From: Candidatus Eiseniibacteriota bacterium
Lineage (GTDB): Bacteria; Eisenbacteria; RBG-16-71-46; CAIMUX01
Reading direction: 5' to 3'
Length of the DNA: 64,000 nt
NCBI GenBank assembly: GCA_020633975.1
Contig: JACKCR010000004.1
Location: forward strand, 124,001 to 188,000
The position numbers were made by a program, and so were the translations under genes. Below the pieces are notes generated by a model that did no database searches, had not been told where the DNA came from, and saw only the letters and a program-made list of their open reading frames with translations. Of this stretch, positions 26,640 to 34,515 are shown piece after piece. The stretch's first letter is position 1. Each line of letters starts with the position of its first letter.

Positions 26640-27677
26640 CTACCACCGTGCACGTGTGCCGCGAGTGTCCACGTGGAGGAACGGGCCGTGGGCCTGGTTC
26701 GCTCTATAGACGCCGACGCCCCCGATCAGACGTGCGAAGAACGACTCCTTGGTCAGCGCCTCGACGAGAGTCGCGAGGTACCTGGAGTCCTCCATGTCGA
26801 TGACTCCGTCTCGATTCACGTCGTCCATGACGCCGTCCGCCGGGGCGAAGTCGACGAACACGTCGGCTGCGTCGCCGTAGACGTGACGGCTGTACTTCAC
26901 GTTGCCGATCACCTTGTTGTAGTGAGGCGTGCGATAGCCGCTCATCACGTGGAACGTGGGTGCGGGGATGCCCTCCGCGTTCACGTGTTCGAGGATCCGT
27001 TCCAGCTTCTGGAGCAGTTTGGGACGGACGAGGAGGAACTTGGGGTAGGTCCCTTCCTGCTTGCAGACGAACTGTCCCAGCTCGAAGTGGGGGGAGACTC
27101 GACGGCTGAGATCCTCCCGCGTGACGCGGACGAGGCCCTTCGGCGTTTGGTAGGACGCGAGACCGCGGAGAGGCGTGTCCGGGTAGTGTCCGACTTCGTA
27201 CCCCTCGAGCTTGGTTCCTTTCATCCTGTCCAGAGGCACGGTGATCATGAGGAGGAGGGAGATCGAGTCTGCCGGCGCGTTCCGGTAGACGGTGATCTCT
27301 GCGAATCCGGGCTTGGACGGTGCGGTCCAGACGAGACGGCCTAGGTCGTCCTTGACGACTCCTTCCGAGGCCGTGGCCCGGTAGCCGTTCTTTGCGTCGC
27401 GCCTCTGGCCGGACTCCCGAACCTCGAACTCGAACTTCTCTCCCGGCATCACCGGGATCGCGATCCGCCGGAGGGATGTCGTGACGTCACCAGAGCGGAT
27501 CTCGAACGAAGCCCGATCTGGGTCGAACGACTCGAGTACGCCGGGGGTCACGAAGGGGGGAGTCACCGTGGCGATGACGTCCTTCGTTCCTGTGCCGAGT
27601 AGTGTGGCCGCGCAGATCGAGGCGACGACGAGCGCGCCCTGGGCCCGCCGCGAGCGGCGGGAGAGGTGTGGGATCAC
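26640..27677 (-). CDS. Exported M15A-type D,D-peptidase-like protein
   Basis: A 345-residue protein with an N-terminal hydrophobic signal or anchor (ALVVASICAATLLG). The C-terminal ~150 residues are a peptidase M15A (D-Ala-D-Ala carboxypeptidase-like) domain: HVMSGYRTPHYNK, then SRHVYGDAADVFVD and FLHVDTRG, which together supply the zinc His/Asp ligands. An insert DVNRDGVIDMEDS resembles an EF-hand or dockerin-type calcium loop. The middle region (~40-190) is a probable beta-domain. The GTG start overlaps the L,D-transpeptidase stop (GTGA) with GGAGG upstream, so the pair is translationally coupled and likely trims and cross-links peptidoglycan in the periplasm. Confidence 0.83.
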   Translation of the reverse strand: MIPHLSRRSRRAQGALVVASICAATLLGTGTKDVIATVTPPFVTPGVLESFDPDRASFEIRSGDVTTSLRRIAIPVMPGEKFEFEVRESGQRRDAKNGYRATASEGVVKDDLGRLVWTAPSKPGFAEITVYRNAPADSISLLLMITVPLDRMKGTKLEGYEVGHYPDTPLRGLASYQTPKGLVRVTREDLSRRVSPHFELGQFVCKQEGTYPKFLLVRPKLLQKLERILEHVNAEGIPAPTFHVMSGYRTPHYNKVIGNVKYSRHVYGDAADVFVDFAPADGVMDDVNRDGVIDMEDSRYLATLVEALTKESFFARLIGGVGVYRANQAHGPFLHVDTRGTRARW

Positions 27678-29530
27678 CCAACCTCCGTCGGTGCGGGCGC
27701 GTCCAATGCCCGCAACACGGCGCCGTCCCGTTCGTAGACGTCCTTCCGGAAATGCACCACGCCTCCTTCGTCGGTCCAAGCCGTCCAATAGAGCAGATGG
27801 ACGGGGATCGGGCGACTCAAGTTCACCGTTCGCTCCTTGGCGGTAGCGAGTACCGACTCGATCTGCTCCCGGTTCCAGCCGGGCTGATCACGGAGCAAGT
27901 ATTCGGCGAGTCCGACGGGATCCTGCACCCGAATGCAACCGGAGCTGAAGGTGCGTTCGCTCTTTGCGAACAGCTCCCGGGAGGGCGTGTCGTGGAGGTA
28001 GACGTCGTAGTCGTTCGGGAACATGAACTTGATCCTACCGAGCGCGTTCTTGGGGCCGGCCTTTTGCCGGATCCGGTAGGGGTTGTTTCCGGGGCCGACT
28101 TGGTTCCAGTCGATCGTGGTCGGGTCGATTGGAGCCCCATCCTGTCCCCACCCGGCGAACACCTCGAATCCGTTGTTCGTGAGATAGCTCGGGTCCTTCC
28201 GGATCACCGGAAGCTTGTCCTGGAAGAAGATCCGCGGCGGAACCGTCCAGGTCGGGTTGAGGACGAGGTAGGTCATCTTCCCGCTGAAGACGGGCGACTT
28301 CCTCGCCGTCTTGCCGACGATGCAGTCGATCGAACGGACCTCTTGCCGGTTCTCGAAGATCCGAACGCGGAACTCCGCGATGTTGACCCGGATGTGGTCC
28401 GGGCCGAGGTCGTCCGGCAGCCAACGCCAACGCTCGAGGTTGACGCGGATCCGGTCGACAGAGTCGAGCCACGTTCGGGAGAGCGCCGCGAGTGTGGCCG
28501 GGCCGATCACTCCATCTGCTTCGAGGCCGTTTCGCTTCTGGAACTCGATCACCGCCTCCGCGAGTCCGGCGTCGTAGAGCTCCGGGTCCGTGGACTCGAC
28601 GACGACCTCGTCGGGACGTCCCCAGGTCCCACCTTCATCGGAGGCGGCGTGGACCACGTAGCCTTCGGCCAAGAGTCGTTCTCTGAGTATCGGGACTCTC
28701 GGATCGCGGTTGCCAGGCTCCAGCTTTCCGCCGGGGCCGACGATCTGCCACGGCTGTTGGAGTTTTCGATCCGATCCGGGAGCGCCCAGTGCGGAGGATG
28801 GAGTCGAGTCCTCTCGTTGCGAGTACTCGAGGAGGGCCGCCTGGAGGCGTCGGTACTCCGGGTAGGGAGGCGCGAGCGACGCGAGGGTGGCGGGGATCGA
28901 GCCTTCGGCCAACGATGTCTCCAGGATGGAGACGAGGTCGTTCGTTCGGCGGGATGCTCGCCAGTCCGCGTAGAGCTGGGCGGGGTCCGATTTTCCGCGC
29001 GTCAGGTGAGCTGCGTAGACCAAGAACGCGTCGGTGAGGAGCAGGTCCAAGTCGACGGTATCCTCGAGCTCGCTCGCGCTGGAAGTGTAGTGGATGGAAC
29101 TCGCGGAGCCAGCGGAGCCAAGCCGTTGCTGGATGGCCGTCGTGTGGTAGTCCTCGGGGACGAGGCCGTGCTCCGTAGCGCGGGCGATCGCGCTGAGGAG
29201 CGCGAAGGCGTTGCTCGGGTTCCCGCTATCGCCCGTCCAGGCCAGTTCGTATCCGCGCTTGGCGTAGAACTCGGGGACCAAGACGACGGAGTGGATCTTC
29301 TCCGAGCCGGCGTGTGCTTCGCTTGGGAAACGGGCGAGTCGCTGCTTCAGGGCTTCGGCGAGCTCGGTGCTGGCGAGGACTGGTCCAGGAAGGACGCCGA
29401 TTCCGAGCGAGACGATCACGATCCAGGCGAGCTGGGTCTGCATGCGAACGAGTACCGCTGCGACCGAGGACGTGCGTTTCGGACTCCCACACTCGGGTCG
29501 TGCGCCACCTGCGCCACTCCACTTCGTCAT
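27674..29530 (-). CDS. L,D-transpeptidase of the YcbB/LdtD type
   Basis: A 618-residue periplasmic enzyme. After a signal peptide (~30-55) come an N-terminal scaffold (~65-260), a peptidoglycan-binding domain (IEFQKRNGLEADGVIGPATL), and a YkuD catalytic domain with VYLHDTP and SSGCIRV; Cys532 is the nucleophile. This is the YcbB architecture, which makes 3-3 meso-DAP cross-links or attaches proteins to peptidoglycan. The ATG at 29530 has GAGGAGGG; a later ATG has none. The 5' untranslated stretch contains 18-bp repeats. It is coupled to the M15 gene downstream. Confidence 0.92.
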   Translation of the reverse strand: MTKWSGAGGARPECGSPKRTSSVAAVLVRMQTQLAWIVIVSLGIGVLPGPVLASTELAEALKQRLARFPSEAHAGSEKIHSVVLVPEFYAKRGYELAWTGDSGNPSNAFALLSAIARATEHGLVPEDYHTTAIQQRLGSAGSASSIHYTSSASELEDTVDLDLLLTDAFLVYAAHLTRGKSDPAQLYADWRASRRTNDLVSILETSLAEGSIPATLASLAPPYPEYRRLQAALLEYSQREDSTPSSALGAPGSDRKLQQPWQIVGPGGKLEPGNRDPRVPILRERLLAEGYVVHAASDEGGTWGRPDEVVVESTDPELYDAGLAEAVIEFQKRNGLEADGVIGPATLAALSRTWLDSVDRIRVNLERWRWLPDDLGPDHIRVNIAEFRVRIFENRQEVRSIDCIVGKTARKSPVFSGKMTYLVLNPTWTVPPRIFFQDKLPVIRKDPSYLTNNGFEVFAGWGQDGAPIDPTTIDWNQVGPGNNPYRIRQKAGPKNALGRIKFMFPNDYDVYLHDTPSRELFAKSERTFSSGCIRVQDPVGLAEYLLRDQPGWNREQIESVLATAKERTVNLSRPIPVHLLYWTAWTDEGGVVHFRKDVYERDGAVLRALDAPAPTEVG

Positions 29531-29559
29531 GCACCCTCCTCTGGTTCGGACTCCCCTGT

Positions 29560-29640
29560 CGGCCTGGACTCGCGCAATGGCCTGGACTCGCGCATTGGCC
29601 GGGACCTATGCACCACATGGGACTCGCGGATCGGCCTGGC
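29560..29640. repeat. Short tandem repeats upstream of L,D-transpeptidase
   Basis: The core CCTGGACTCGCG(C/G) recurs with 18-bp spacing (near 29566 and 29584), with degenerate copies at about 29619 and 29546. It lies in the gap between the hslO stop and the transpeptidase start, so in the latter's 5' untranslated or promoter region. Confidence 0.7.
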
Positions 29641-29648
29641 CGTGCAGA

Positions 29649-30431
29649 TCACTCGCTCGGTGTGTCGAACTCCTCTCGAGAGATCCACCAGCGGCGACCG
29701 CACCTGGGACAGCTCGTTTCGATCTTCGGGTCACCCTGGAAGATCTCCTCGGGATCGTCGGCGAACATCCTGCGGAGTGCGGTGAGCATCCGTTGCGGGT
29801 TGCAGCCGCACTGGAAGAAGAACGGACGCGACTCGAGGAGCTGGATCGCTTCGTTGTCGAAGAGAGCTGCTCCTTCTTCCCGTGTCAGTGCGGGGAAGAA
29901 GTCCGGGTCTGCCCCCGGGAGGGAGGCGACCTGGATGAACTCACCATTCTCGAGATCGAAGAGCCGGATCGGCCTCTGCTCCGATTCGATGTAGTAGCGC
30001 TCGAAGATGTCGAGCAGGTCGAGCCCCTCGATCTCCAGGACGGAAAGCGACGGTTCGTGCTTCGGTCGTTGGCTCTGCATGTAGAGTCGACTCGAGCCGA
30101 GATCCTTCACTCCCTCCACGTAGACCCGGCCGGTGACGGAGGACTCGAGGGAGTCTCCCGCGATGAACACGTTCGTTGGCGGATGGGTCAGATGGATGGT
30201 GAGGCCGTATGAGAGGTCGCGTGGCGCGTTCGAGAGATGGATGACGCCCGCGGCCAGCCCTTGGCGCATGAAGGTCTGCGACAGCCCGTCTTTCACCTCA
30301 CCCCATACGTCCACGTGCGTGTGATACGCCTCGAGGAAGTCCGAAAAGTCTCCCTTCGAGAGGATGATCCGGTTGTCGGGATCGAGGAACCGGTGGAGTA
30401 GGACGTGGGAAGGTGTAGGTACGTCGGTCAC
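29649..30431 (-). CDS. hslO: Redox-regulated chaperone Hsp33
   Basis: A 260-residue Hsp33. The N-terminal domain contains the GDFSDFLEAYHTH and DLSYGLTIHL segments. The C-terminal zinc switch has FFQCGCNPQRM (Cys-x-Cys) and SCPRCGRRW (Cys-x-x-Cys), the four cysteines that bind zinc when reduced and form disulfides under oxidative stress. It protects unfolding proteins in the cytoplasm. The GTG start overlaps the stop of the upstream polyferredoxin-TPR gene (GTGA), so the two are co-translated. Confidence 0.9.
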   Translation of the reverse strand: MTDVPTPSHVLLHRFLDPDNRIILSKGDFSDFLEAYHTHVDVWGEVKDGLSQTFMRQGLAAGVIHLSNAPRDLSYGLTIHLTHPPTNVFIAGDSLESSVTGRVYVEGVKDLGSSRLYMQSQRPKHEPSLSVLEIEGLDLLDIFERYYIESEQRPIRLFDLENGEFIQVASLPGADPDFFPALTREEGAALFDNEAIQLLESRPFFFQCGCNPQRMLTALRRMFADDPEEIFQGDPKIETSCPRCGRRWWISREEFDTPSE

Positions 30432-31993
30432 GGCGTGTACTTCTCCTCGATGTCTTTCTCCAGACGCTGGAGCCAGTCGCGGGCCTGGGCGTTTTCTGGA
30501 TCCCGCCGAAGAAGCTCTTCGAGGACGGGCTTGGCGTCTTCGAGTGCGCCCCGGCGAATCAGGAGGCTCGCGAGCTCGAAGTATGGGGTGCGCATCGACG
30601 GGTCGGCAGCGATCGCCTTGCGCATTTCGTTCTCCGCTCCTTCCAGGTCCCCCTTGGAGCGGAGTATCGATCCGATCTGGAGATGGGTGCCGCCGGCGGA
30701 AACGAGTCCCCATCGATCGGCCAGTTGAAGGTGTTCCAGGCTATGGTCGACCAACTCGTCGCGCGACGCCGGATCTGCCGTCCCTTCTGCCTTCTTCAGG
30801 AGGCGAACACCCTCCTTTGCGTGGTACTGGACGAACCCGCTGTGTCCGGTGAGGAAGACGTAGGCGACGAGGAGGGGCACCAGGACGAGTCCCGCTCGAG
30901 TCGGCCTCCCGGCGGAGCGGACGACGTGCCGCTGGAACGTGAAGTCCCGGGAGCGGACGAAGCGCCAGAGGATGAGAACGGCGAACGCGGTGAGGATGGA
31001 GAGTCCGACGGCGAGGAGGAACGGCACTTCCTCATAAAGCCCCCGCCAGCAGTACCCGGAAACCAAGAAGACGGCCAGGAGCACGATCTCCTCCGTCCAA
31101 GTGAAGTCGTAGACACGCCTCTTCTTCTTCCGGATTGCGCTCCACTGCAGCAACCCGGGCTTGGCCGGGCCGAAGGACAGCGCCTCCTTGGGGCAGGCCG
31201 AGACGCAGTCGAGTGTCTTCATGCATCCGGTATCGACGACCGCTCGGAACTTCGCCACTTCTTCGCTCACGCGAACGTTGCTCGTGCAGACTTGGGTGCA
31301 GATCCCGCACTGCTCGCAGGCGTCGTTCACACGGATCCGCCCCGGGGCGACGGCGTCGACTGCGCCGAAGAACGCGCCGTACGGGCAGCCATAGGAGCAG
31401 AACGCCTTCGACCCGAGGAAGTAGACGAGGATCGGGCCACAGACGAGGATGATGATGATCGAGACGATCGGGCCCGGGAACGTCTGCCAGAAGCTCTCCG
31501 TCGCGAAGTGAGCCTCCAGGGCGGGGAACGGGTGCCCTTTGATCATCCGGGTGAGCGACGGCCAGACGAACATGTAGAACGCGGCGCCGAACGGCACCAG
31601 GAAGAGGAGTCGCGAGCGGATTGGCTTGGGCTCGATGCCCAGCCTGCGGAGTATCCAGGAGGCACCGTCCTGATACGCCATGACATGGCACGCCCATCCG
31701 CAGAAGAACCTGCCGAAGAGGAGCGTCGAGAGGATGAGAAGTATGAACAGGACGAACCCGGCGTTGACGTGGCCGAGCTCCAGGGTCTGCATCGCCTCCG
31801 ACGGCTCGAGCGGCGTGAAGGTTCGGCCCGTGATCTTCCAGTGCGCAACGTGCACCAGCACCAGGACATGTACGAGGACGAGGGACAGCGTACGTACGAG
31901 ACCGCGCTTCGAAGGGCGGGCCTCTCCGCGAGTGCGGTGTTTGTCGGGGACCGGTAGCTGTGTCAGGCGCTCGGCGCGTACGGGACGATTCAT
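30428..31993 (-). CDS. Membrane polyferredoxin (NapH/CcoG-like) with TPR tail
   Basis: A 521-residue membrane protein. N-terminal helices surround a conserved FFCGWACH motif and then CSYGCPYG, the NapH/RdxA/CcoG layout. Cytoplasmic iron-sulfur motifs follow: CEQCGICTQVC and a Cys-x4-Cys-x3-CP (CMKTLDCVSACP), enough for two 4Fe-4S clusters. More helices (~300-390) lead to C-terminal TPR repeats (HLQLADRWGLV, GDLEGAENEMRKAI, GALEDAKPVLEELL). It is likely an electron-transfer membrane component; the TPR tail is unusual and may recruit a partner. ATG 31993 has no evident ribosome binding site. Coupling to Hsp33 suggests a role under redox stress. Confidence 0.85.
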   Translation of the reverse strand: MNRPVRAERLTQLPVPDKHRTRGEARPSKRGLVRTLSLVLVHVLVLVHVAHWKITGRTFTPLEPSEAMQTLELGHVNAGFVLFILLILSTLLFGRFFCGWACHVMAYQDGASWILRRLGIEPKPIRSRLLFLVPFGAAFYMFVWPSLTRMIKGHPFPALEAHFATESFWQTFPGPIVSIIIILVCGPILVYFLGSKAFCSYGCPYGAFFGAVDAVAPGRIRVNDACEQCGICTQVCTSNVRVSEEVAKFRAVVDTGCMKTLDCVSACPKEALSFGPAKPGLLQWSAIRKKKRRVYDFTWTEEIVLLAVFLVSGYCWRGLYEEVPFLLAVGLSILTAFAVLILWRFVRSRDFTFQRHVVRSAGRPTRAGLVLVPLLVAYVFLTGHSGFVQYHAKEGVRLLKKAEGTADPASRDELVDHSLEHLQLADRWGLVSAGGTHLQIGSILRSKGDLEGAENEMRKAIAADPSMRTPYFELASLLIRRGALEDAKPVLEELLRRDPENAQARDWLQRLEKDIEEKYTP

Positions 31994-32184
31994 CGTGTAG
32001 AGAGTACCCGAATACGGCTCGGATGTGATCGGACTTAGCGGTTGCCGCGAGGGCCCTCCGGACCGGGGCACGCCCGCTCCGTGATCGGAAGACGAGGCCG
32101 CGCCGGTCTGGTACCCTCGGCGTCCCCGACGGGTCACGCGGCCCGAACCGGAGTATGTCCCCAACGGAAGGGGGAGGAGGAGTC

Positions 32185-34419
32185 ATGCCCGCATCCCGTA
32201 GCCGATCCCGCCAACGCAAGCGTCCCATGAACGTTCAGGATCTCTGGGCGCTTCCACGCGTCGGAAGTCCCTCGCCCTCCCCGGACGGGACGCAGTTCCT
32301 CGTGCCGGTCACCCGGTACACACTCGAGGCGAACAAGTCGGAGACGCGTCTTTGGCTCGTGCCCACGGATGCGGTGCGTGCGGGAAGGGGTGGGAAGGAC
32401 GATCCGGCACGGCCGATCACCGCCGAGAACACGGCGTCGACATCGCCTAGCTGGAGTCCGGACGGAGTTCGGTTCGCATTCCTCCGAAAGCCAGGCGGGG
32501 AGAAGGGCGAGGGAGACCAGTCGACCCAGAAGCCAGGGCCTCGGTTCCCGGATCAGGCACAGCTCTACGTGCAGTCATTGGAAGGTGGGGAAGCGGAGCG
32601 ACTCACCGATCTACCGTTCGGGGTGTCCGCTCCACGATGGTTCCCTGACGGCCGCCGTGTCGCGTTCTTCTCGCCGGTCTACGAGGCTGCTCCGGGTCTC
32701 GCAGACACGGTTGCCAAGAAGAAGGAACAGGCCGACTCTCCGGTCACGGCGCGGACGACGGAGCGTCGCTTCTTTCGTTACTGGGACACCTGGCTCACCG
32801 ACGAGCGCGTGCTCCACGTCTTCGTACTCGACACCGAGACGGGTGAGCTCGTCGACTTGACGCCGCGCTTCCACCAGATCCCGCACGGGACGGACTGGTG
32901 CGAGTTCGCCGTATCCCCAGACGGGGCGGAGATCGCGATGAGTGCGCTCCGGAAGCCCACGGACGAGCTCGTCGGCGGACTCTTCGTCACGAGTGTGCCC
33001 GCACGTCTCTCCGATGTCGCCGAGGCTCAAGGAACGGAAGGCTTCGCTCGCGCGGTCGGTTCCGCCGACCGTCTGCATGCGAGTGGCGGAGAACCCAAGA
33101 AGGCACGCCGGGGGAAGCGTCGCGTCGCTCAGCTTCCCGATCCGTATGACATCGCTCCGGACTTCGCCACGTCGGCGGACCATCCTGTCTACTCGCCGGA
33201 CGGCCGCTGGCTCGTCTTCGGAGTCCAGAAGGAGCGGGACTTCTATGCAGATCGTGTTCGCCTCGTCGCGCACGATCGCGAGAGCGGCAAGCAGACCGTG
33301 CTCACGGAAGACTGGGACTACTCCGCTTCCGGCTGGAGCTTCGCTCCCGATGGACGCACGCTCTACCTCACCGCGGAGATCCGTGCGCGCAACGCGTTCT
33401 GGGCGCTCGACGTCGTGCGCGCTGCCCGGAGCCCGAAAGCGAATCCGCCGATCGAGCTCGTCCGGGGCGGAACGTTTGGGGCGCCGAAGCTCGCGGGCGA
33501 CCGGATCCTTGCGGACATCTCCTACATCAACCGTCCGTCCGAGATCGTGTCCGTCGACCTCGAAGGCGGCGACCTCGTTCGCACGACGGCGTTCACCGAG
33601 CCGGGTCTCGCTGACATCCAGATCTGCGAGCACGAGGAGGTCTATTTCGAAGGCGCGGAAGGCGACAAGGTCCACATGATCATCGTCTACCCTCCGGGCG
33701 TGAAGAAGCCGCCGCGGGGTGGACGCCTTCGTCGCAAGCTACCTCTCGTCCACATGATCCACGGCGGTCCGCACGGCGTCTTCGGCGACCAGTGGCACTG
33801 GCGCTGGTGCGCGCAGGTGTTCGCATCCCCTGGCTACGTCTGCGCTCTCGTCAACTTCCATGGATCCACCTCCTGGGGACAGGACTTCGCCGCGTCGATC
33901 CTTGGCCGTTGGGGCGATCAGCCCTACATCGACGTGATGAACGCGACCGACTACCTGATCGATCGCGGCATCGTCGATCCGAAGCGGATGGCGGTGACCG
34001 GCGGGTCCTACGGTGGATACCTCGTTTCGTGGATCGCGTCGCAGACGAAGCGGTTCCGCTGCGCGATCAATCACGCCGGAGTCGCGGATCTTCAGACGCA
34101 GTACGCGTCGGACGTGACGCACGGTCGGCGCCGTGCGATCGGTGGTGAGGCCTGGGACGACCTCGAAGGGCTCGATCGGTACAACCCGATGCGCCACGCC
34201 AAGGGGTTCCATACTCCGATGCTGATTCTCCACGGCGAGAAGGACTACCGGGTGCCCTACGCCCACGCCATCGAGACCTACAACGTCTACAAGGCGATGG
34301 GGAAGAAGGCCCGGCTCGTCGTCTACTCGGACGAGAACCACTGGATCCTGAAGCCGCGGAACAACGAGTACTGGTACGGTGAAGTGCTCGGTTGGTTGGA
34401 TAAGTACCTTAAGAAGTAG
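32185..34419 (+). CDS. S9 family prolyl oligopeptidase/acylaminoacyl peptidase
   Basis: A 744-residue peptidase. An N-terminal WD40-like/TolB-type propeller (SPSPDGTQFL, SPSWSPDGVRFAFLR, HPVYSPDGRWLVF, WSFAPDGRTLYL) precedes an alpha/beta hydrolase domain with Ser608 in GGSYGGY, Asp687 in GEKDYRVP and His719 in DENHWI. The family cleaves short peptides or acylated N-termini. There is no signal peptide, so it is probably cytoplasmic. The ATG at 32185 was chosen for the GGGGGAGGAGGAG run before it; an ATG 30 nt upstream lacks one. Confidence 0.95.
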   Translation: MPASRSRSRQRKRPMNVQDLWALPRVGSPSPSPDGTQFLVPVTRYTLEANKSETRLWLVPTDAVRAGRGGKDDPARPITAENTASTSPSWSPDGVRFAFLRKPGGEKGEGDQSTQKPGPRFPDQAQLYVQSLEGGEAERLTDLPFGVSAPRWFPDGRRVAFFSPVYEAAPGLADTVAKKKEQADSPVTARTTERRFFRYWDTWLTDERVLHVFVLDTETGELVDLTPRFHQIPHGTDWCEFAVSPDGAEIAMSALRKPTDELVGGLFVTSVPARLSDVAEAQGTEGFARAVGSADRLHASGGEPKKARRGKRRVAQLPDPYDIAPDFATSADHPVYSPDGRWLVFGVQKERDFYADRVRLVAHDRESGKQTVLTEDWDYSASGWSFAPDGRTLYLTAEIRARNAFWALDVVRAARSPKANPPIELVRGGTFGAPKLAGDRILADISYINRPSEIVSVDLEGGDLVRTTAFTEPGLADIQICEHEEVYFEGAEGDKVHMIIVYPPGVKKPPRGGRLRRKLPLVHMIHGGPHGVFGDQWHWRWCAQVFASPGYVCALVNFHGSTSWGQDFAASILGRWGDQPYIDVMNATDYLIDRGIVDPKRMAVTGGSYGGYLVSWIASQTKRFRCAINHAGVADLQTQYASDVTHGRRRAIGGEAWDDLEGLDRYNPMRHAKGFHTPMLILHGEKDYRVPYAHAIETYNVYKAMGKKARLVVYSDENHWILKPRNNEYWYGEVLGWLDKYLKK

Positions 34420-34428
34420 GCAGGCTCG

Positions 34429-34489
34429 TCGGAGCGGTCGTCTTGGATGAGCGCTCCGACGAATGCTGACCCCGAGGGTTTCAGCATTC
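34429..34489 (+). promoter_or_regulatory. Two consecutive hairpins between S9 peptidase and TonB receptor
   Basis: TCGGAGCG/CGCTCCGA (34429-34436 and 34452-34459, perfect 8 bp) is followed at once by GAATGCTGA/TCAGCATTC (34461-34469 and 34481-34489, perfect 9 bp, with an inner CCC/GGG). They lie just after the peptidase stop and may terminate it or regulate the receptor's 5' leader. Confidence 0.6.
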
Positions 34490-34515
34490 CCTGTGTACTC
34501 CAGGGAGGACGTCCC

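Noticed and set aside
34447-34515. A longer N-terminus for the TonB receptor from ATG 34447
   Set aside because: The ATG lies in a hairpin loop with no ribosome binding site, while GTG 34516 has GGGAGGA at ideal distance.
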